A stretch of DNA of 64,000 nucleotides from assembly GCA_033980235.1 (NCBI GenBank), contig CM067062.1:12419991-12483990 (forward strand), given 5' to 3'. Source of the stretch: Diadema setosum (taxonomy: Eukaryota; Echinodermata; Echinoidea; Diadematoida; Diadematidae). Shown here one piece after another: positions 1 through 12,497 of this stretch. The stretch's first letter is position 1. The number at the start of each line of letters is the position of its first letter. A program made the position numbers and the translations under genes. The notes beneath the pieces were generated by a model that was not told where the DNA came from, made no database searches, and saw only the letters and a program-made list of their open reading frames with translations.

Positions 1-1085
1 TTGCAATTTGCAAAACTTTTTAACGACAGTTCTAGAAACGAAAATTCTGTGTTTATCACGCCTTTTATTTTGCCTAATTCTTTATCACAGTTTTCTCAAA
101 GTCTGTCTAGAATGCCCACAATATGAAATACTGGCAGACTCACAAACACTTTCCCCGCAGAAAATGTTTCAGCGTGCCAGGGATGTGTTGTATAATAATA
201 ATAGTTTACCGTCTGCCACGTGTATGCGATATTTCACTGGAGAGAACCGTGAAAGGATATTACGAGGGAAGACGGTATGCCAGAAGAAAGTCGGGCGAGG
301 GCTGAATGAGAATATCTAATACAATGTACAACAGTAAAACAGTCGAGGGTTGGTGAAAATAGGTCTACTGCCGCTCTCCATATATACTCCACATTACAAT
401 GCAGTGAGGAGTTATAATCCCGACCTGCGTATAATCCCGACCTGCGTATCTTAAATAACTATATATATCTCTACAGATGACTTAAATAATCCATATTAGA
501 TACAATAGTTATAAAGAATCTTGAATAATATATTGTTTACTAATTAATTATCTAGCGATCCACGTCCCACAAGCTTTGCTTTTTAGTGGATCACTATTTT
601 CCATAATTGAATTTTATTTTCCGCATACCCAGGAAGTATATATGCATTGTGGCTCCTAATTATTGTTGTTGTTATACAACTTATCTTGTATACTACAAGA
701 GTCATCTGCAAATGTTTGAACAATATCATTTCATGACATATACTTTGGACTATGTTTTGATTTTCGTTGATTGAATTGATTGAATTGAATAATCTAAAGG
801 TAATGACCTCTTTCATGATTTCTTTTTTCAACTACAGTGTCTGTATTAACTCCTTGATACAGCTGTACTGCGTACCCTCTCCAGTCATTATATTTGCTGT
901 CTTATGACCCCTCTCACTTTTTTTTTTCAGATCATACATCTTACAGATTTTGTAGTGGGACACCGTGTCTGACAGTTGTGATTATAAGATACCTCCCCCC
1001 CCCCCGCTTCCCCCGCCTTGTTATGTACAGTAAATTGCACGTGAGTGCATACGTGTGATGCGCATGGATATAGATATTATCTTAC
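1..1085. other. Left-edge non-coding DNA, no core exon found
   Basis: Both strands were read for the six-cysteine core exon expected downstream (leftward) of the minus-strand signal exon at 1086-1149, and none was seen. The stretch is AT-rich. It has a short direct repeat near 420-448 and the motif ACAAGCTTTGCTTTTTAGTG near 573-593, which recurs near 16918-16938 and is probably part of a dispersed repeat. Confidence 0.5.
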
Positions 1086-1149
1086 CTTTTTCAGTTTGGG
1101 CGGAGGCGCCAAGGAGGCAACAGATGAAGAGCACCAGAGGTAGCATGGC
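1086..1149 (-). CDS. Signal-peptide exon of a possible eighth, minus-strand family member (partial)
   Basis: On the minus strand this is a 64-nt stretch bounded by an acceptor (cattttcag) and a donor (gtaag). It encodes A-MLPLVLFICCLLGASAQTEK and ends in phase 1, exactly like exon 2 of the plus-strand paralogs, including cleavage before Gln in an Ala-Gln context. It is GC-rich compared with its flanks. The matching core exon would lie to the left within about 0.4-1.1 kb if intron 2 were of usual size, but none is visible in 1-1085. The gene either continues past the window edge or is a broken copy. No clear exon 1 or TATA box was found to the right. A donor-like cttac at about 1988 could end a non-coding exon 1. 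It is divergent in orientation from the other seven genes. Confidence 0.55.
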
Positions 1150-4100
1150 CTGAAAATGATGCATCATTGCGAAAAATGCAAATTAACAATATGTTCCCTC
1201 TCAGATATGAAAATCTGCGAGAAATGTATAAACGAACACACAGTTACTTCGCTGCTTTACATGGACCTTAATAATCATAATGATACTGACGATATCAATG
1301 AAGATAAATAAACTATTGAATTGAATTGAATTGAAATTGAAGAGGTATACAAATGAAACATCGATTTTGAGCAAATAAGAAGTGAAGAAGATAACACAAG
1401 TTAACACAGACACATAAAAAGAGAAACAAAACGGAAAGATGAAAGGAGAAGGAAAGAAAAGGAGAGACTGAATACTTGTCAAGGGATCAACTCTGATAGT
1501 TTCATTGTTATCTGTTAGTCGTTTGAAACATAAAATCAAAATTTCTTTATATGCCCTCTATAAAAAGGAAAAGATATCCTCAATAATATCATGTCTGAGT
1601 TTTCGACACAAACCATACGACTTTAATGTTTAATCCCCTAGAAATAATCAAAATACTTCCACGTACCCGTGTTTCCATTATGCTGCGTAACATAGCGCGT
1701 GACATCCACCCAGACGAAATGTCCATAAATTCTAGTAAGCAGCTTCTTATAACCGACATCGCTTGCAAGGAGCGAATCCTTGATAATCCCTATTTTTCTC
1801 TGACAATAGTCAAGGATATCATAGAGCTTACACTTTTGACCGTGGAAAGGGTTTTTCGATGTATTCAACACAATTCTCATTCATTCATTCATTCCGCCAG
1901 TACTTCCGCCCATGCTCCCCCATCCGCTCTCTCACTATAAAGTGCTTCTGGGGGAAGAATAGACAATGTTGGCAGGTGTCCCAGGCGTACACTTACCCCC
2001 TGATATTCTTTCGCTAGACACTTTTTTTTTTCACAACATTTGACGTAAAGAATACATAACTGCTGTTAACTTCTGCTATTAAAGACCATCAGTAACACTA
2101 ATCTCAACAGTCATGACAGTACTGCTACTACATTGATGTTTCTGCAATACATCATTGTTTAATGATTGCAATTTTGATACTTATAACAATCACGGTAATT
2201 ATCATTTCCTGCCCAATTTTATTGCTGTTGTTGTTACAATTCCAATTTGATATTATGTTGTTGCTCGAAACGGTGACGGTGTGTTTTTAAGTGTAATCAC
2301 TAAAATTGGTAGTATTGCATGTAGTAAACAGTAGTGACAATTACGACGTATGGCAGTAGTGTACCAGTATCTCCAGTATATGAATGCGTGAATTGTTCTC
2401 TCTGTTAATGCTATCAAATTAAACATTTTATTGAATTATGTCGTAAAATTAAGCCGTCTGTTATTTCTCGATAATTCAATTGCTACGCAGTCACATACAT
2501 GCCTTTCTATTTTCTCTTTTGTCATTTAAGGCTGTATTCTAACCATCTTGTAGGCAGTTTCTTCCTATCTCCAATCTGAAATTCCATGATATGTTTGGTC
2601 TCACTGTATAATATTTCTATTTCAAATGACGTTAAGACAATTTCTACTACCAAAATGACTTCGTGTAATCTGTCATTGTTTTCGCGTTTTATCCCGATTC
2701 CAATGTCTTTGAATTTGATTTTTTTTCCCCAAACTCTTTGACTGATATGACGGGAATGTCTGACACGAGAATAAACTCATTAGCAATGAGACCGACAAAA
2801 TGTAAACATCGAAATCAGGGAGTATCCGGATAGGTTTCGTTGAGATGCCTTATGTTATGCATCTAAACAAGCAAATATTAATTCCCCTATCAGTTTTTTT
2901 TTTTTCTTTCTCAGTTCAGATTAGACAGTTACAAAGTCGAAAACATCCCTCATTATTTCACTAAGCGGGTCAATTAGGCCAATTCACACCTGTCTACGGA
3001 TTTCTATGTGCAAGGGCATTTAGCGTTCGGCGAAACAAGTGTCGGCGAAATCAAGAAAACAACGGTTTCGAGAACAACAGTTGTTTTCAATTTGACCATT
3101 GTTGACGATACATGTAAACTTTAGCGCCTCGGTCACTGTAAAGTCTCTTTAATGAACTCGTAGAATATTATTCGAAGAAAGCTGGCGGGAGGGGCGGGGA
3201 GGGGGCGGTACTCCACGTACAACGTCTAATCAGGTCTAGCATGTAAACACTATGACAGCCAACTCGTCAACCTTTAGTCGTGAAGTGAATGGATTAGTCA
3301 GCTGTCTGTACGTGACTAGTCAATGGGGGAAAAAAAAGCAACTCTCTCCTCCCCTCATCGACGAACATACATCGCGCAGACGATATGTGTGCCAAGAACA
3401 CGTTGTACTGTTAGTCTATCCTTACACTGTTTTTTTTTTTTTTTTTTTGGGGGGGGGGATCAGCCTCAATATCCTCAACATTTGCCCTCAAGTGCCCTCG
3501 AACATCATTTACATGAAGCTTTAAAGAATACTACACCCATTATTCTGTTATTATTTATAGTAGTTATTCTTAACATCCAAATTTCTATTAGTATATAACC
3601 TAAGAGTCCCTCCGTCGATCATTGCGCTCCTAATGATAACAATTACACCATTTTGTTATGATCAACGATATCACTGTTAATCTATACTGTAGATTTACTA
3701 AATTTAATCATTTCATCGGTTTGTTTTCATGACTTCATGACCCACTGTATTGTAACGTCTTGTTTGTTTGGACATCCTATCTGCCCTGTCGCAACTAATT
3801 ACAAACGCTATATTCTTTTATTATAGGCCCTTTTTGTATCAAATATCAAATGAATTTATTCGGAATTTTCTGCATTGAATATATATTACAAATGATATAC
3901 AGTCATTTCTTTTAAGGCATAAAGTGTGTACACCCAAACATTGTTGAAATTTACGTATACAATGGGCTGTTAACACTTTAAAGAAAAGAAAAAACAACAT
4001 CGATTGGTATATAGCTACTCATGATAGTGAAACAATAATACTGACTGAATTATGGTACGTGTATTGGGAATGTGAATGCAGAAGACTGTTGTCAAATAGG

Positions 4101-5106
4101 CATTTAGCTTGAAGATACGACAGCCTTGAAAGAGAAAACAAAAACTGGGCCAAACACACATCACGTGTACTTATCGAAAGCGAACAAGAAAAAAAAAGTC
4201 AGGTTGTCAGCTATTCTGGCATTACATTGCGATTAAAAAAAAAAAAATGCTTAGATACAAGAGAGTAAGGCGAGTGTGGTGAGTGCTAGTAGTAAATGTG
4301 CCCAGCCGGTGCGCGGTACGAAGTGCCTTTTTCAATAATCAAAATTTATAGATGTGTTGTAAAGATAATGTATGGCTGCTTCAAGTATGACATTGCTGTA
4401 TATTATTAAGCGATTTCAATGTCTCTGATTTAGTGATTTCCCATTAACTTTACTTTATAACTGATGTTATTAATCAGTGTCACAGCTTGTGGCCCACCTG
4501 TTTCACATGAGCACCATGTGGAAAGAGCTCTTGTGCTTAATTTGATTTTGATTAAGACCTTGTAGGCTTTTTTTTTTTTTTTTGTAATCGCACTCGAGTA
4601 TGTGAGGTGTCAATTAGGACTGTGAAAGTGCATGTGTTACTGAATTTTAATCTTCGTCACGTCATGGCGGCGAGTGAAATCATAACCATGAAATAGCTTT
4701 ACGCGATGGAAAATTAGAGGGGAAAAATCTTTTAATTCATGACTGCCAGAGCTGATCATGTAATGATTTAGAGGGACTTGAAGCTTTAATATGCGAAGCA
4801 TTCTCGTTTTGTGTGAAACGAAGTAGAAGAAGAAAAGTAAGAGATTTTAACAGACGCTGTTGAAATTCAATATCACTCTTACGTTTCTTTTCTAAACAGG
4901 AATCATACTCCTCCTAAAACAGTTCCAAGTTAAAAGATTAGTATCATCCGATCGGGGAATTTAAACCCTAAGGTTTGAGGACATTATTTTGCCCAAACCG
5001 TTTCTGAGAGGCTTTCCAAACAGAATACACAAGTAAAGGACTTATAATAGGGGTATACACACTGCAACAGACACATTGGCTGTCACTTGGCGAACTTCCC
5101 GCTTTG

Positions 5107-5200
5107 ATGAGGAGTCGAAATTCAGACCTACCAAGTCTCACGCCTACCGTGTGAGTCTCACACCTCAGCGACTCTACCGGTGCTAACCCGCCAAGCAATC
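5107..5200 (-). repeat. tRNA-derived SINE fragment (degenerate)
   Basis: Read on the minus strand, a tRNA-like stretch runs from GGCGGGTTAGCACCGG, with an A-box-like TAGCACCGGTAGAGT, to a B-box-like GAATTTCGACTCC. The boxes are degenerate and the spacing is slightly long. It is more likely an old SINE head than a functional tRNA gene. Confidence 0.4.
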
Positions 5201-5649
5201 ATTTTTCACGCCTCCCAGGAAGTTGGCTAGAGGATATGTACATGGCTGTTTCTTACAAGATTCAGCTATAATTCACTGTTATATGTAGATAATCCAGAGG
5301 TCTTTGAAAACTGTATCATTTTATACTATTGGTAAAGTCATGTCAGTTGTACATTCTATAAGTAAAGACTCAATTACCCTTAAAGGGAATTCTGGGGGAA
5401 AATGCTGAAAATAATGTCTTTCAGAACCATTTTCCATGTCAAAAGCAGATGAGAATTATGCAAGTAAAATTACATCATGGGTGTACACCATATTGCGCAA
5501 TTACTAATACCAATACAGTGTGAAAGATAAACTCCATACCGGTGGCGAGGGCGCACCTCCCCACCCAATTCCCCCATGCTGCCTCGTAGTTACTCACCTC
5601 TAGCCAGTTGAGAATCTTGGCATCTCTGAAAACTTGATGATCGACATTT

Positions 5650-5722
5650 TTCATTCTTAAGATTCGAACCCAGAGTCTCTTAGTATTTATGCATCCATGT
5701 AACATACCACAGTACCTTCCCA
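5650..5722 (-). repeat. tRNA-derived SINE fragment
   Basis: The minus strand contains GGGTTCGAATCTT, a good RNA polymerase III B box, about 50 nt after a weak A-box-like GGTACTGTGGTATG. No clean cloverleaf could be drawn, so it is called a SINE or tRNA relic. Confidence 0.4.
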
Positions 5723-6413
5723 CTTTAATGACGAGTGTTTAGTGTTGAGTATCAGCCGCTCTGCGGAGTTGTTACTTGTGGTATTTGCTTAAGGACCGGT
5801 TGTGATTCTGATCGCTGACTTTAGATAGAAATCCTTGGCTGGCTCATCTCGAATCAACAGATCAATGAATCCATGCATCTGTCGTCTACGACCTTTTCAT
5901 GATTTTTTTTTTTATTTCCGAATGAATGTCCATACCTTCATACGTGAACTCCCTTGAAAAAAAGAAATCCTCATCGGATGGTTTCTTTGTTCATAGATTA
6001 AACGATTAAAGAAGATGTTCATCTCCTTGGATTTCAACAACAGACGACATTATCCTCAACCAATGTGAATGTGTATAATCTTGAAAGTAATCACTCAGTT
6101 CCACGACTGCTCCTTCCTTGACTATGTAAATCCCTTTTGCATAGTGAGGAACATTAAATGTTGAAAGACGGCATCAATATTTCAATTCCTGCCAGGAGTC
6201 TGTGAGTGGATTTGAATAAATTCCAGAAATGATTGCCCCCTCATTCTTCGCTAATCCATGAGGTCGCCAGACAGCTCAAGAACAGCGCGCGCACACCCAT
6301 ACATCCTTGCAATTCTTAGGTCACACAAATATCGTCCGACTTCTTTAATTAAAAAGACAGATTTTGGGACAAAATAGTGAAATCACTGACAAACTTCGAG
6401 GCTATATACAGAA

Positions 6414-6447
6414 TATATATAGCGTGGTGATTGTAGTGGCTTCATTC
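6414..6447 (+). promoter_or_regulatory. G1 core promoter: TATA box and TCATTC initiator
   Basis: TATATATA at 6414-6421 is followed by TCATTC at 6442-6447. The predicted start site is the A at 6444, 30 nt after the TATA start. The initiator (TTCATTCGA) is nearly the same as in G4 and G5 (GTCATTCGA). This TATA box is the most divergent of the set. Confidence 0.6.
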
Positions 6448-6584
6448 GACTTCGACAAAGCCAAGCAAGCATTAATCAACGGAAAAGTTGTCAAAAAGTT
6501 GTCAAATTCTTGAGAACTACTGTATCTTGCAGGATTGCAATCAGAGTGCTTGTTGTATTCGACAATAGAGGGCGATAATCTGCA

Positions 6585-9034
6585 ATGGATGTCTCGGTAA
6601 GTTAACTTCATGTGCTGTGTAACCACGTTGTGAAGTTGTCGAAACCTTTTATAGTACTGAGCGTCGAAAGGCCGGTACTTAAACTCGTGAATATTTTCCT
6701 TCAAGACTGTAACAATAAAGTGTTGTGAAATTCAAAGGTTTCTATCAAACAGATTTTGATACTTGAAATCAAGTTGGAACAAGCTTTTTATGAAAATAGG
6801 CTATCCCTAAAGTAAATATTCCGAAGTAAATTCTCTACTTTGTTCGTAGAATTCAATTCCATGCAATTCAGCTCAATTTATTTATTGTCATTCTCATTTT
6901 TTTCTTCCAACAAAACATAAAAAATAACAAATTAGGCATTATAGCATAAGCATCCAAATGTATGCAAATGAATAGTTTGACCAAATTAAAATAAAAACAA
7001 AAACATGTATGCGTTCAATTTAAAAAAAAAAATATTTGTACTGATACCTACTGCTCCTGCACTGATCTCTCTCACTCTCTCAATATCTTTCCGTTAATTC
7101 ACAGACAAAATATGCCACCGCTTTCTGCATCATTTTCATGGCTAGCACCGTGGTCCATGAATCCCACGGCAGAGGTTAGTATCAGTATCATTTTTTATTT
7201 CATAGCGCTTAACATTAAATTTCAAACGACCCGATGAAACTGCGATTGTCTTTATTAGGACAATATTGATAGTCTGAGAAGACTTTATTTTTGTTCTTAA
7301 TATGACAGACTCACTATTGATTGTGTCACAACTATTTTCCTCTGAAAAAAACCCCAGAAAATCCCACCAACTACACAAAAGAACAACATTTTTGTAATGT
7401 TTGGTCGACGCTCTGCAACGATGCATCTCTCAATACAATCGACATAACGTAAAGTGATTATATCGCTGGCCCTTGCGTATACACCCAATTGCAAACAGGA
7501 CGTGTGCCGAACCTATCTAGAATAGCTATACTGGGCATGTATATGCGTTCAACCGATGTACATATTAACCATTATCGATACATTACCCATTGATTTAGAA
7601 ACAATACGGGTTGCACGTATGCATAACATATTTTATTACACTCAAACAGACGAAAGTGGCTCAAGGAATTATTCATCCTCAATAAGTTCAATCACAATAT
7701 CAATAATGTATTGTTTCCTAGGTTTTCTCTTCGCGGAGATCGACAGAAATGTCTATATATTTTATTGACGCGTGTTTTTAAAGCAAACGCCGAGAAATTA
7801 TAGCCTTCCATACACTTGCAGTCCTCTTGAAGTAACGGTTCCCTTGGTCACCTCGTGTTGCACTTTATGAATGTTTAAGGTTGTCAACGGGATTCTTACC
7901 ACTATGATTATCATCGCTTAATTGGTCACAGTCATTCCAGGCGTGATGATGACGTCGCTGATATCGCGCCACCTGGCGGCGGCCTGCGACCTCTTCCAGT
8001 CGGAGCTGCTCGACGAAGGCGGCCAGTGCGACCCGGACGTGATGGAAGAGGTGATCGACGAGGTGGACGAGATCGAGACCGGGGCAATCGACGGCGAGGA
8101 TATCGAGACGTACTTGGAGGAGGCGGAGAAGGGAAAGTATTGCTACTCGCCTAACGGCCTGTCAGTGATACAACTCAAGGACGGCTGCGCAGCCATGGAC
8201 GCCGTGTGCAACCTGGGGGCCAACCTCATGAAGTGCAAACGTGAGTAGAACTGGTCTGATTTGAGTTTATTTGCGCGTTGACAGAGGATACATGGTATCA
8301 TCCTATCGTAATTGGATACAATACGATTAAACTTTTTTTTTTTCGGGGGGGGGGGTAATATAATCATAACATTAACAAATTAAAGTTAACGAAGGTCAAT
8401 TGTTTGATTCATAAAACAAAAGTAACGGGGAAAATATCAAGCAATTCATGGGTGTTTAACGTTAGCATTAAACAAAAGAATAACAAGAGAAATATAAAAA
8501 AGTCTTGAAATAAAAGAAAACATGACGTGTAGCAGCAGTGGTAGATGCTGGTGCGTTTTAATACTTTTTGTTTTGAACGATTTCTGAAATCATAAAAAGC
8601 ACCGAATAGATCTTAGAGAATAATGCTTGTGGGTTTCATAATCTCGTGTCGATTGCTTGTTGCTTCAAATACATCAATAAATTTGGTGTACATGTAGTTA
8701 TTGGAATTTAGATTATCTACTGCATCATTGCAGGTCTTTGGCTGCTGGTTTTGAATAATTATGAGAGATCAACTGAAAAAAACAACAACAATATGAGAAC
8801 AGTCGTGTCAATTCAAATGTATCGGTGTTATTTTCGTAGTCAATTTGGAAAGAAAAGCAACAGTCCTTGTTTTATTATGAAGGACTGGATTTAACCCATA
8901 ATCTGTTATCCACTGTAACGATAGCTTTGATCGTTTGTTTTGCTTTGTTCTTTATTTATCTTACAGATATGCCACCGACGGAAGCGCCAAGCAATATCAA
9001 AAAAGTGCGCAAAGAGCGATCAGCGAAGAACTAA
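6585..9034 (+). CDS. G1: secreted six-cysteine protein with acidic core and basic tail
   Basis: The gene has four coding exons: 6585-6596, 7105-7174, 7932-8240 and 8967-9034, giving 152 residues. Exon 1 encodes MDVS before gtaag. Exon 2 encodes the hydrophobic leader (KYATAFCIIFMASTVV), probably cleaved after HESHG. The core has cysteines at 46, 60, 98, 113, 120 and 129, with the family signature C-AAM-DAV-C. The region between Cys2 and Cys3 is very acidic (VMEEVIDEVDEIE). The tail (from residue 131) is short and basic, ending KKVRKERSAKN, which is unlike the Thr/Pro tails of its paralogs. A second in-phase acceptor at 7940 would remove three residues (VIPG becomes G). The function is unknown and the family is not recognised. 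Exon calls rest on splice consensus, phase and paralogy. Confidence 0.8.
8332..8355. repeat. T-run/G-run tract in G1 intron 3
   Basis: About eleven T, one C, then eleven G start roughly 90 nt after the exon 3 donor. G2 intron 3 has a comparable T11-G13 tract (14452-14475) just after its donor. Confidence 0.8.
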
Positions 9035-9566
9035 TCGATCTCCAGTTCCGGCAATGGCTACAAAGTATAACGAGAGCTTAAAATCTCAGCTGGAAATTGA
9101 AAAGCGGAAAGCACTCCGTATCAAAAAGAAAATATTTTCGAAACCCATTTATCGTGTATATTAGTGTAAACATTGAGCAGAGGATTATTGTATATTTAGT
9201 GGAAAATCTTTTGCAAAAGGCGACATATCAGATTCAAGTCATGCTCACCACTAAAGTGCTGCAAAATATCAATCCCCTTCATCATGTTCATCATTCATGA
9301 ACTGTCATTGATATGTTTATCACAGATGAATTTAATGACACAGCTATGATCTCGACGTACGCAAAAGGGAACTGCACGTTATTTTCCACATTTCAATCTA
9401 ACTCAGTCCACTGTAAGAGAATTAGTTTACGGGTTCAGTTTATTTCTATCATCATTCAATGATTTCTATAGATCAATAGTGATAACTGTCATCATTTTTG
9501 TCTGCTACTTATAGTACCTCCCGACAATCCTGATACATCACTAGCTTGTTACTCTCGCGCCAAACC

Positions 9567-9638
9567 ATGAACTCGTTATTTTGTTTCATTACATCTGTGT
9601 TACTCTTCCTACGCCAATCAATTGCCATGTTTGTGAAA
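9567..9638 (+). other. Leader-like open frame followed by a consensus donor (uncertain exon)
   Basis: ATG at 9567 opens a frame reading MNSLFCFITSVLLFLRQSIA then MFVK, and a gtaagt donor follows directly. It looks like a signal-peptide exon, but the donor is phase 0, not phase 1 as in the array. No matching downstream exon was found before G2. It could be an unrelated gene fragment or chance. Confidence 0.2.
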
Positions 9639-9735
9639 GTAAGTTATTTATTTGTTTTCTTTTGTTCTGCTTTGTTTCGTTTTGTTTTGTACTATAATTT
9701 CCATGTTATCATGTGGGTTTTTTTTTGTTACAAAT

Positions 9736-9741
9736 AATAAA
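9736..9741 (+). terminator. Candidate G1 polyadenylation signal
   Basis: This is the first AATAAA downstream of the G1 stop codon, about 0.7 kb after it. It is positional evidence only. Confidence 0.35.
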
Positions 9742-9884
9742 ACATGAGTGTGAAAACGCAACCCTATGAAAATTCTCATTTCTTTTTTTTTTCTCTCTTC
9801 GTGATTCTATTGGAATTCACCTTGTAGCATGAGGATGAGAAAATGCTTATGAGAAAAAGCTTCGTAAAAAGTTATTAGAAGCTC

Positions 9885-10180
9885 TAGGATCTGCGACGCT
9901 AACGCTAAGACGACGCTAACTAGGAAAAAATGGTGTTCTGCACATGCTCGAAAAAAGCTGTTTCCATTATTGTTCAACCTGAGTATCGTTTCATGAAAGT
10001 TGTCAGTCTCTGACAATAACCATAGTAACAGTCAGTGACCAGAGCATCTCAGCCGATCAAAACCAAGGATTTTACTGAAATTGACAGAGATTGACAACTT
10101 GTCAGCGCTGACTATATGAATTAATGAAACACCCCTCCTGGGATGGTGCGTCGTCTTAGCATTCGCGTCGCAGATCTAAT
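9885..10180. mobile_element. Foldback/MITE-like element with nested inverted repeats
   Basis: Outer arms of about 30 bp (9887-9916 and 10148-10177, motif GGATCTGCGACGC) are near-perfect inverted copies. Inside lies a second inverted pair beginning GTTTCATGAAAGTTGTCAG at about 9988 and ending with its imperfect complement at about 10132. There is no coding capacity. It is consistent with a non-autonomous DNA transposon, perhaps one inserted in another. Confidence 0.6.
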
Positions 10181-11133
10181 GCTCGCTAGCTTACAACAAG
10201 AAGGAGAGACAAAATATGGAAAGGAAGAAGTGAGATGGACGGAGGGTGAGACGGGGGGGGGGGTAGCTGGAGGAAAGAGAAAGAGAGGAATAGGCGAGTA
10301 GAAGAGTTTACAGTTTGGGACTTACTCTTGACTCTTCACCAATTTCACAGAGCGCCCTCATGCGATGTAGAGCCACACAGTCATAGTCATCACATCTCAC
10401 ACAGACGCGACAAGCTACTATCTTTGCCCCCATTCACAGCGAAATTTGCCAATATTATCACCCCCTAATCAACAACTTCCGTTCATTATGGAGTTCAGTC
10501 TGCCAATTGCCGAGCGGTGAGTGGAGTGATGTAGGCCTCGCATCGCGCAATGCTGATGACTCAATAAAAACGCATTTTCCCTCCGAGAATCGCCTTCGGA
10601 AGTGAAAGTCAAACAATCATAATCATTATTTAGTTACGACACATTTGATATCCACACTTACCTACTACAAACGGTAAAAGGGGTGTGGAAAAGTATAAGA
10701 AAAAGCTGCTAGGTTTAACTGTATCGATTGTCAATCGAAAATGAGTTGAAATCTTATTTGTTTCATAATACTTATTATTCATTATTATTATTATTATTAT
10801 TCATTTCTTTATATCTTATCTTAATCCTTTCATCTTGGGCATTATTGTCATTCATATTTTATGCGGCGCAATACAAATTGCAACTATCTTTACATGATAG
10901 GGAAAGGTATTCCAGCCACCAGAAAATACGATTTTGTTTTCTTTCTTACACGTCACAAATCACACATCAACCATAACGTTACATTGTCAACACTATTTAC
11001 AGATCAATGAAAATTGTCGCAAAGTTGACGCAGGAAATAATGAGCAGCGTATTTTATGAACCAGTCATCGACATAACAACTCATAAACCACTGTGTCGTC
11101 TAATCTCCCTCTGATCATGTAGAACTTATATTA

Positions 11134-11183
<50 letters not shown>
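11134..11183. repeat. ATT microsatellite
   Basis: An uninterrupted ATT array of about 17 units, directly followed by a G-run at about 11185-11197. Confidence 0.9.
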
Positions 11184-12359
11184 TGGAGGGGGGGGGCGTT
11201 GAGAGAGTTGCAATGTCTTAGCATAATTATCCAGTAAGACCACACAGCTATTTCTTTAAAGCCAATCAAAATCTGTCTTATTAGTTATGTACTGGCACTT
11301 ACTATTGGTGGCATTAAAAATCACATCTAATGACTAATTACATTCAATTGAATACTTAAGAAGTAATCAGTTGATGCTATTTTCATTGCTAACGGCACAA
11401 AATGTGACAGAGAATTTTCATTTAAAAATTCCTCCTTTGCAACACTCGGGGAGAATCAGATTTATAGAGTCAGATAGGCAAGATGCACACACTTGGCTTA
11501 CGAATCTAAATTACGCATCAAACCTGACAATGCCTGACAAGCCGTATAGCCAGTGAAAGATGCTCGTACCACGCAACCAAAGAATAATGAGACAGTATCA
11601 AAAAGTTACGTGTCAATGTGTAGTACGTTTGTTCAAAGACGTCTCGTGGTAACAATGCACAACGGTTGGCAATGAAATCTAGTGCGTCTGCTGCAGGCAT
11701 ACGGTGACTCACCCAACCCAATTATTCAGAGCCGAGATTTCCAGCACAACGAATATAGCAAGTGCAGCTGCGTTATTCGTCTAGAAAGTGAAAAAACCCA
11801 ATGTACAGGCATTTACTGTATTCCCTTTTTTAGATTCGTTTCCCATGATCACAAAGGGAAAAAAAATGTGTTTTGGGCCTGTGTATGTAACATTCCTCTT
11901 TACTAAGTATTATTTCATTTTTATTTTGGTTAGTTATTTTTTGGAGGCCTTGCTTTTAATAGGTCGCATGTCTTCAGTAGCGAAAAAGTGTGGCGAACTT
12001 CAGAGAAATTACGACATAATGTTATCATTCATGATTACCTCTCCCAAGAAAATGAATGGAGAAAATCTTCGACGAGGCAACAATGGTGAATGGAAACATC
12101 ATGACCGTCAATATCACCGAAAGAAAATAAGAGTCTTCCCCCGAGTCTTGTCTGAAGACAATCATGAAGGAGGAGTGAACGGGTAGCTCTAAGTTATCAA
12201 CACCATGATTAAACAATCTTCTTGGCTCGACATTCGTCTTAAAGAAAGCCCATTAAAATGTCATTTTTTCTTCTTGACAAGACATTCGATCAATGGTATA
12301 CGTTTGGAAAGCCCTTCTCCCACTGAGAACATGAAAAAACCTATCCTTTGATAAAAGCG

Positions 12360-12397
12360 TATAAATACAGATGGTTTTATCAAGAACCTCCATTACC
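12360..12397 (+). promoter_or_regulatory. G2 core promoter: TATA box and initiator
   Basis: GTATAAATACAG places TATAAATA at 12360-12367, and CCATTA puts the predicted start at the A of 12392, 32 nt downstream. The 5' UTR then holds a tandem copy of TACCATCAACCATTCAC, about 18 nt per unit. The initiator is weaker than TCATTC. Confidence 0.65.
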
Positions 12398-12497
12398 ATC
12401 AACCATTCACTTTTACCATCAACCATTCACCTTTACTGAGTGTTAGATCTTGACGCTTTTTAGGACACCACCGGTACACCTACATTAACTGTCAACA

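Larger units (their letters stand above)
1150..6413. other. Intergenic DNA between the minus-strand exon and G1
   Basis: I see no coding exon here. The stretch contains AATTG-type repeats near 1315-1340, a TATA-like TATAAAAA at 1559-1566 with no gene after it, homopolymer tracts (T19 followed by G10 at 3430-3458), and two tRNA-like stretches on the minus strand (about 5107-5200 and 5650-5722). Confidence 0.5.
9035..12359. other. G1 3' UTR and G1-G2 intergenic DNA
   Basis: Only repeats were found: a foldback element near 9885-10180, a G-run near 10252-10263, ATT arrays at 10782-10802 and 11134-11183, and a T-rich stretch near 9650-9725. One short leader-like open frame starts at 9567 and ends at a good donor (gtaagt, about 9639), but I see no further exon for it. 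Confidence 0.5.

Noticed and set aside
1559..1566. TATAAAAA, a good TATA box by sequence
   Set aside because: There is no initiator, short first exon or leader downstream on the + strand.
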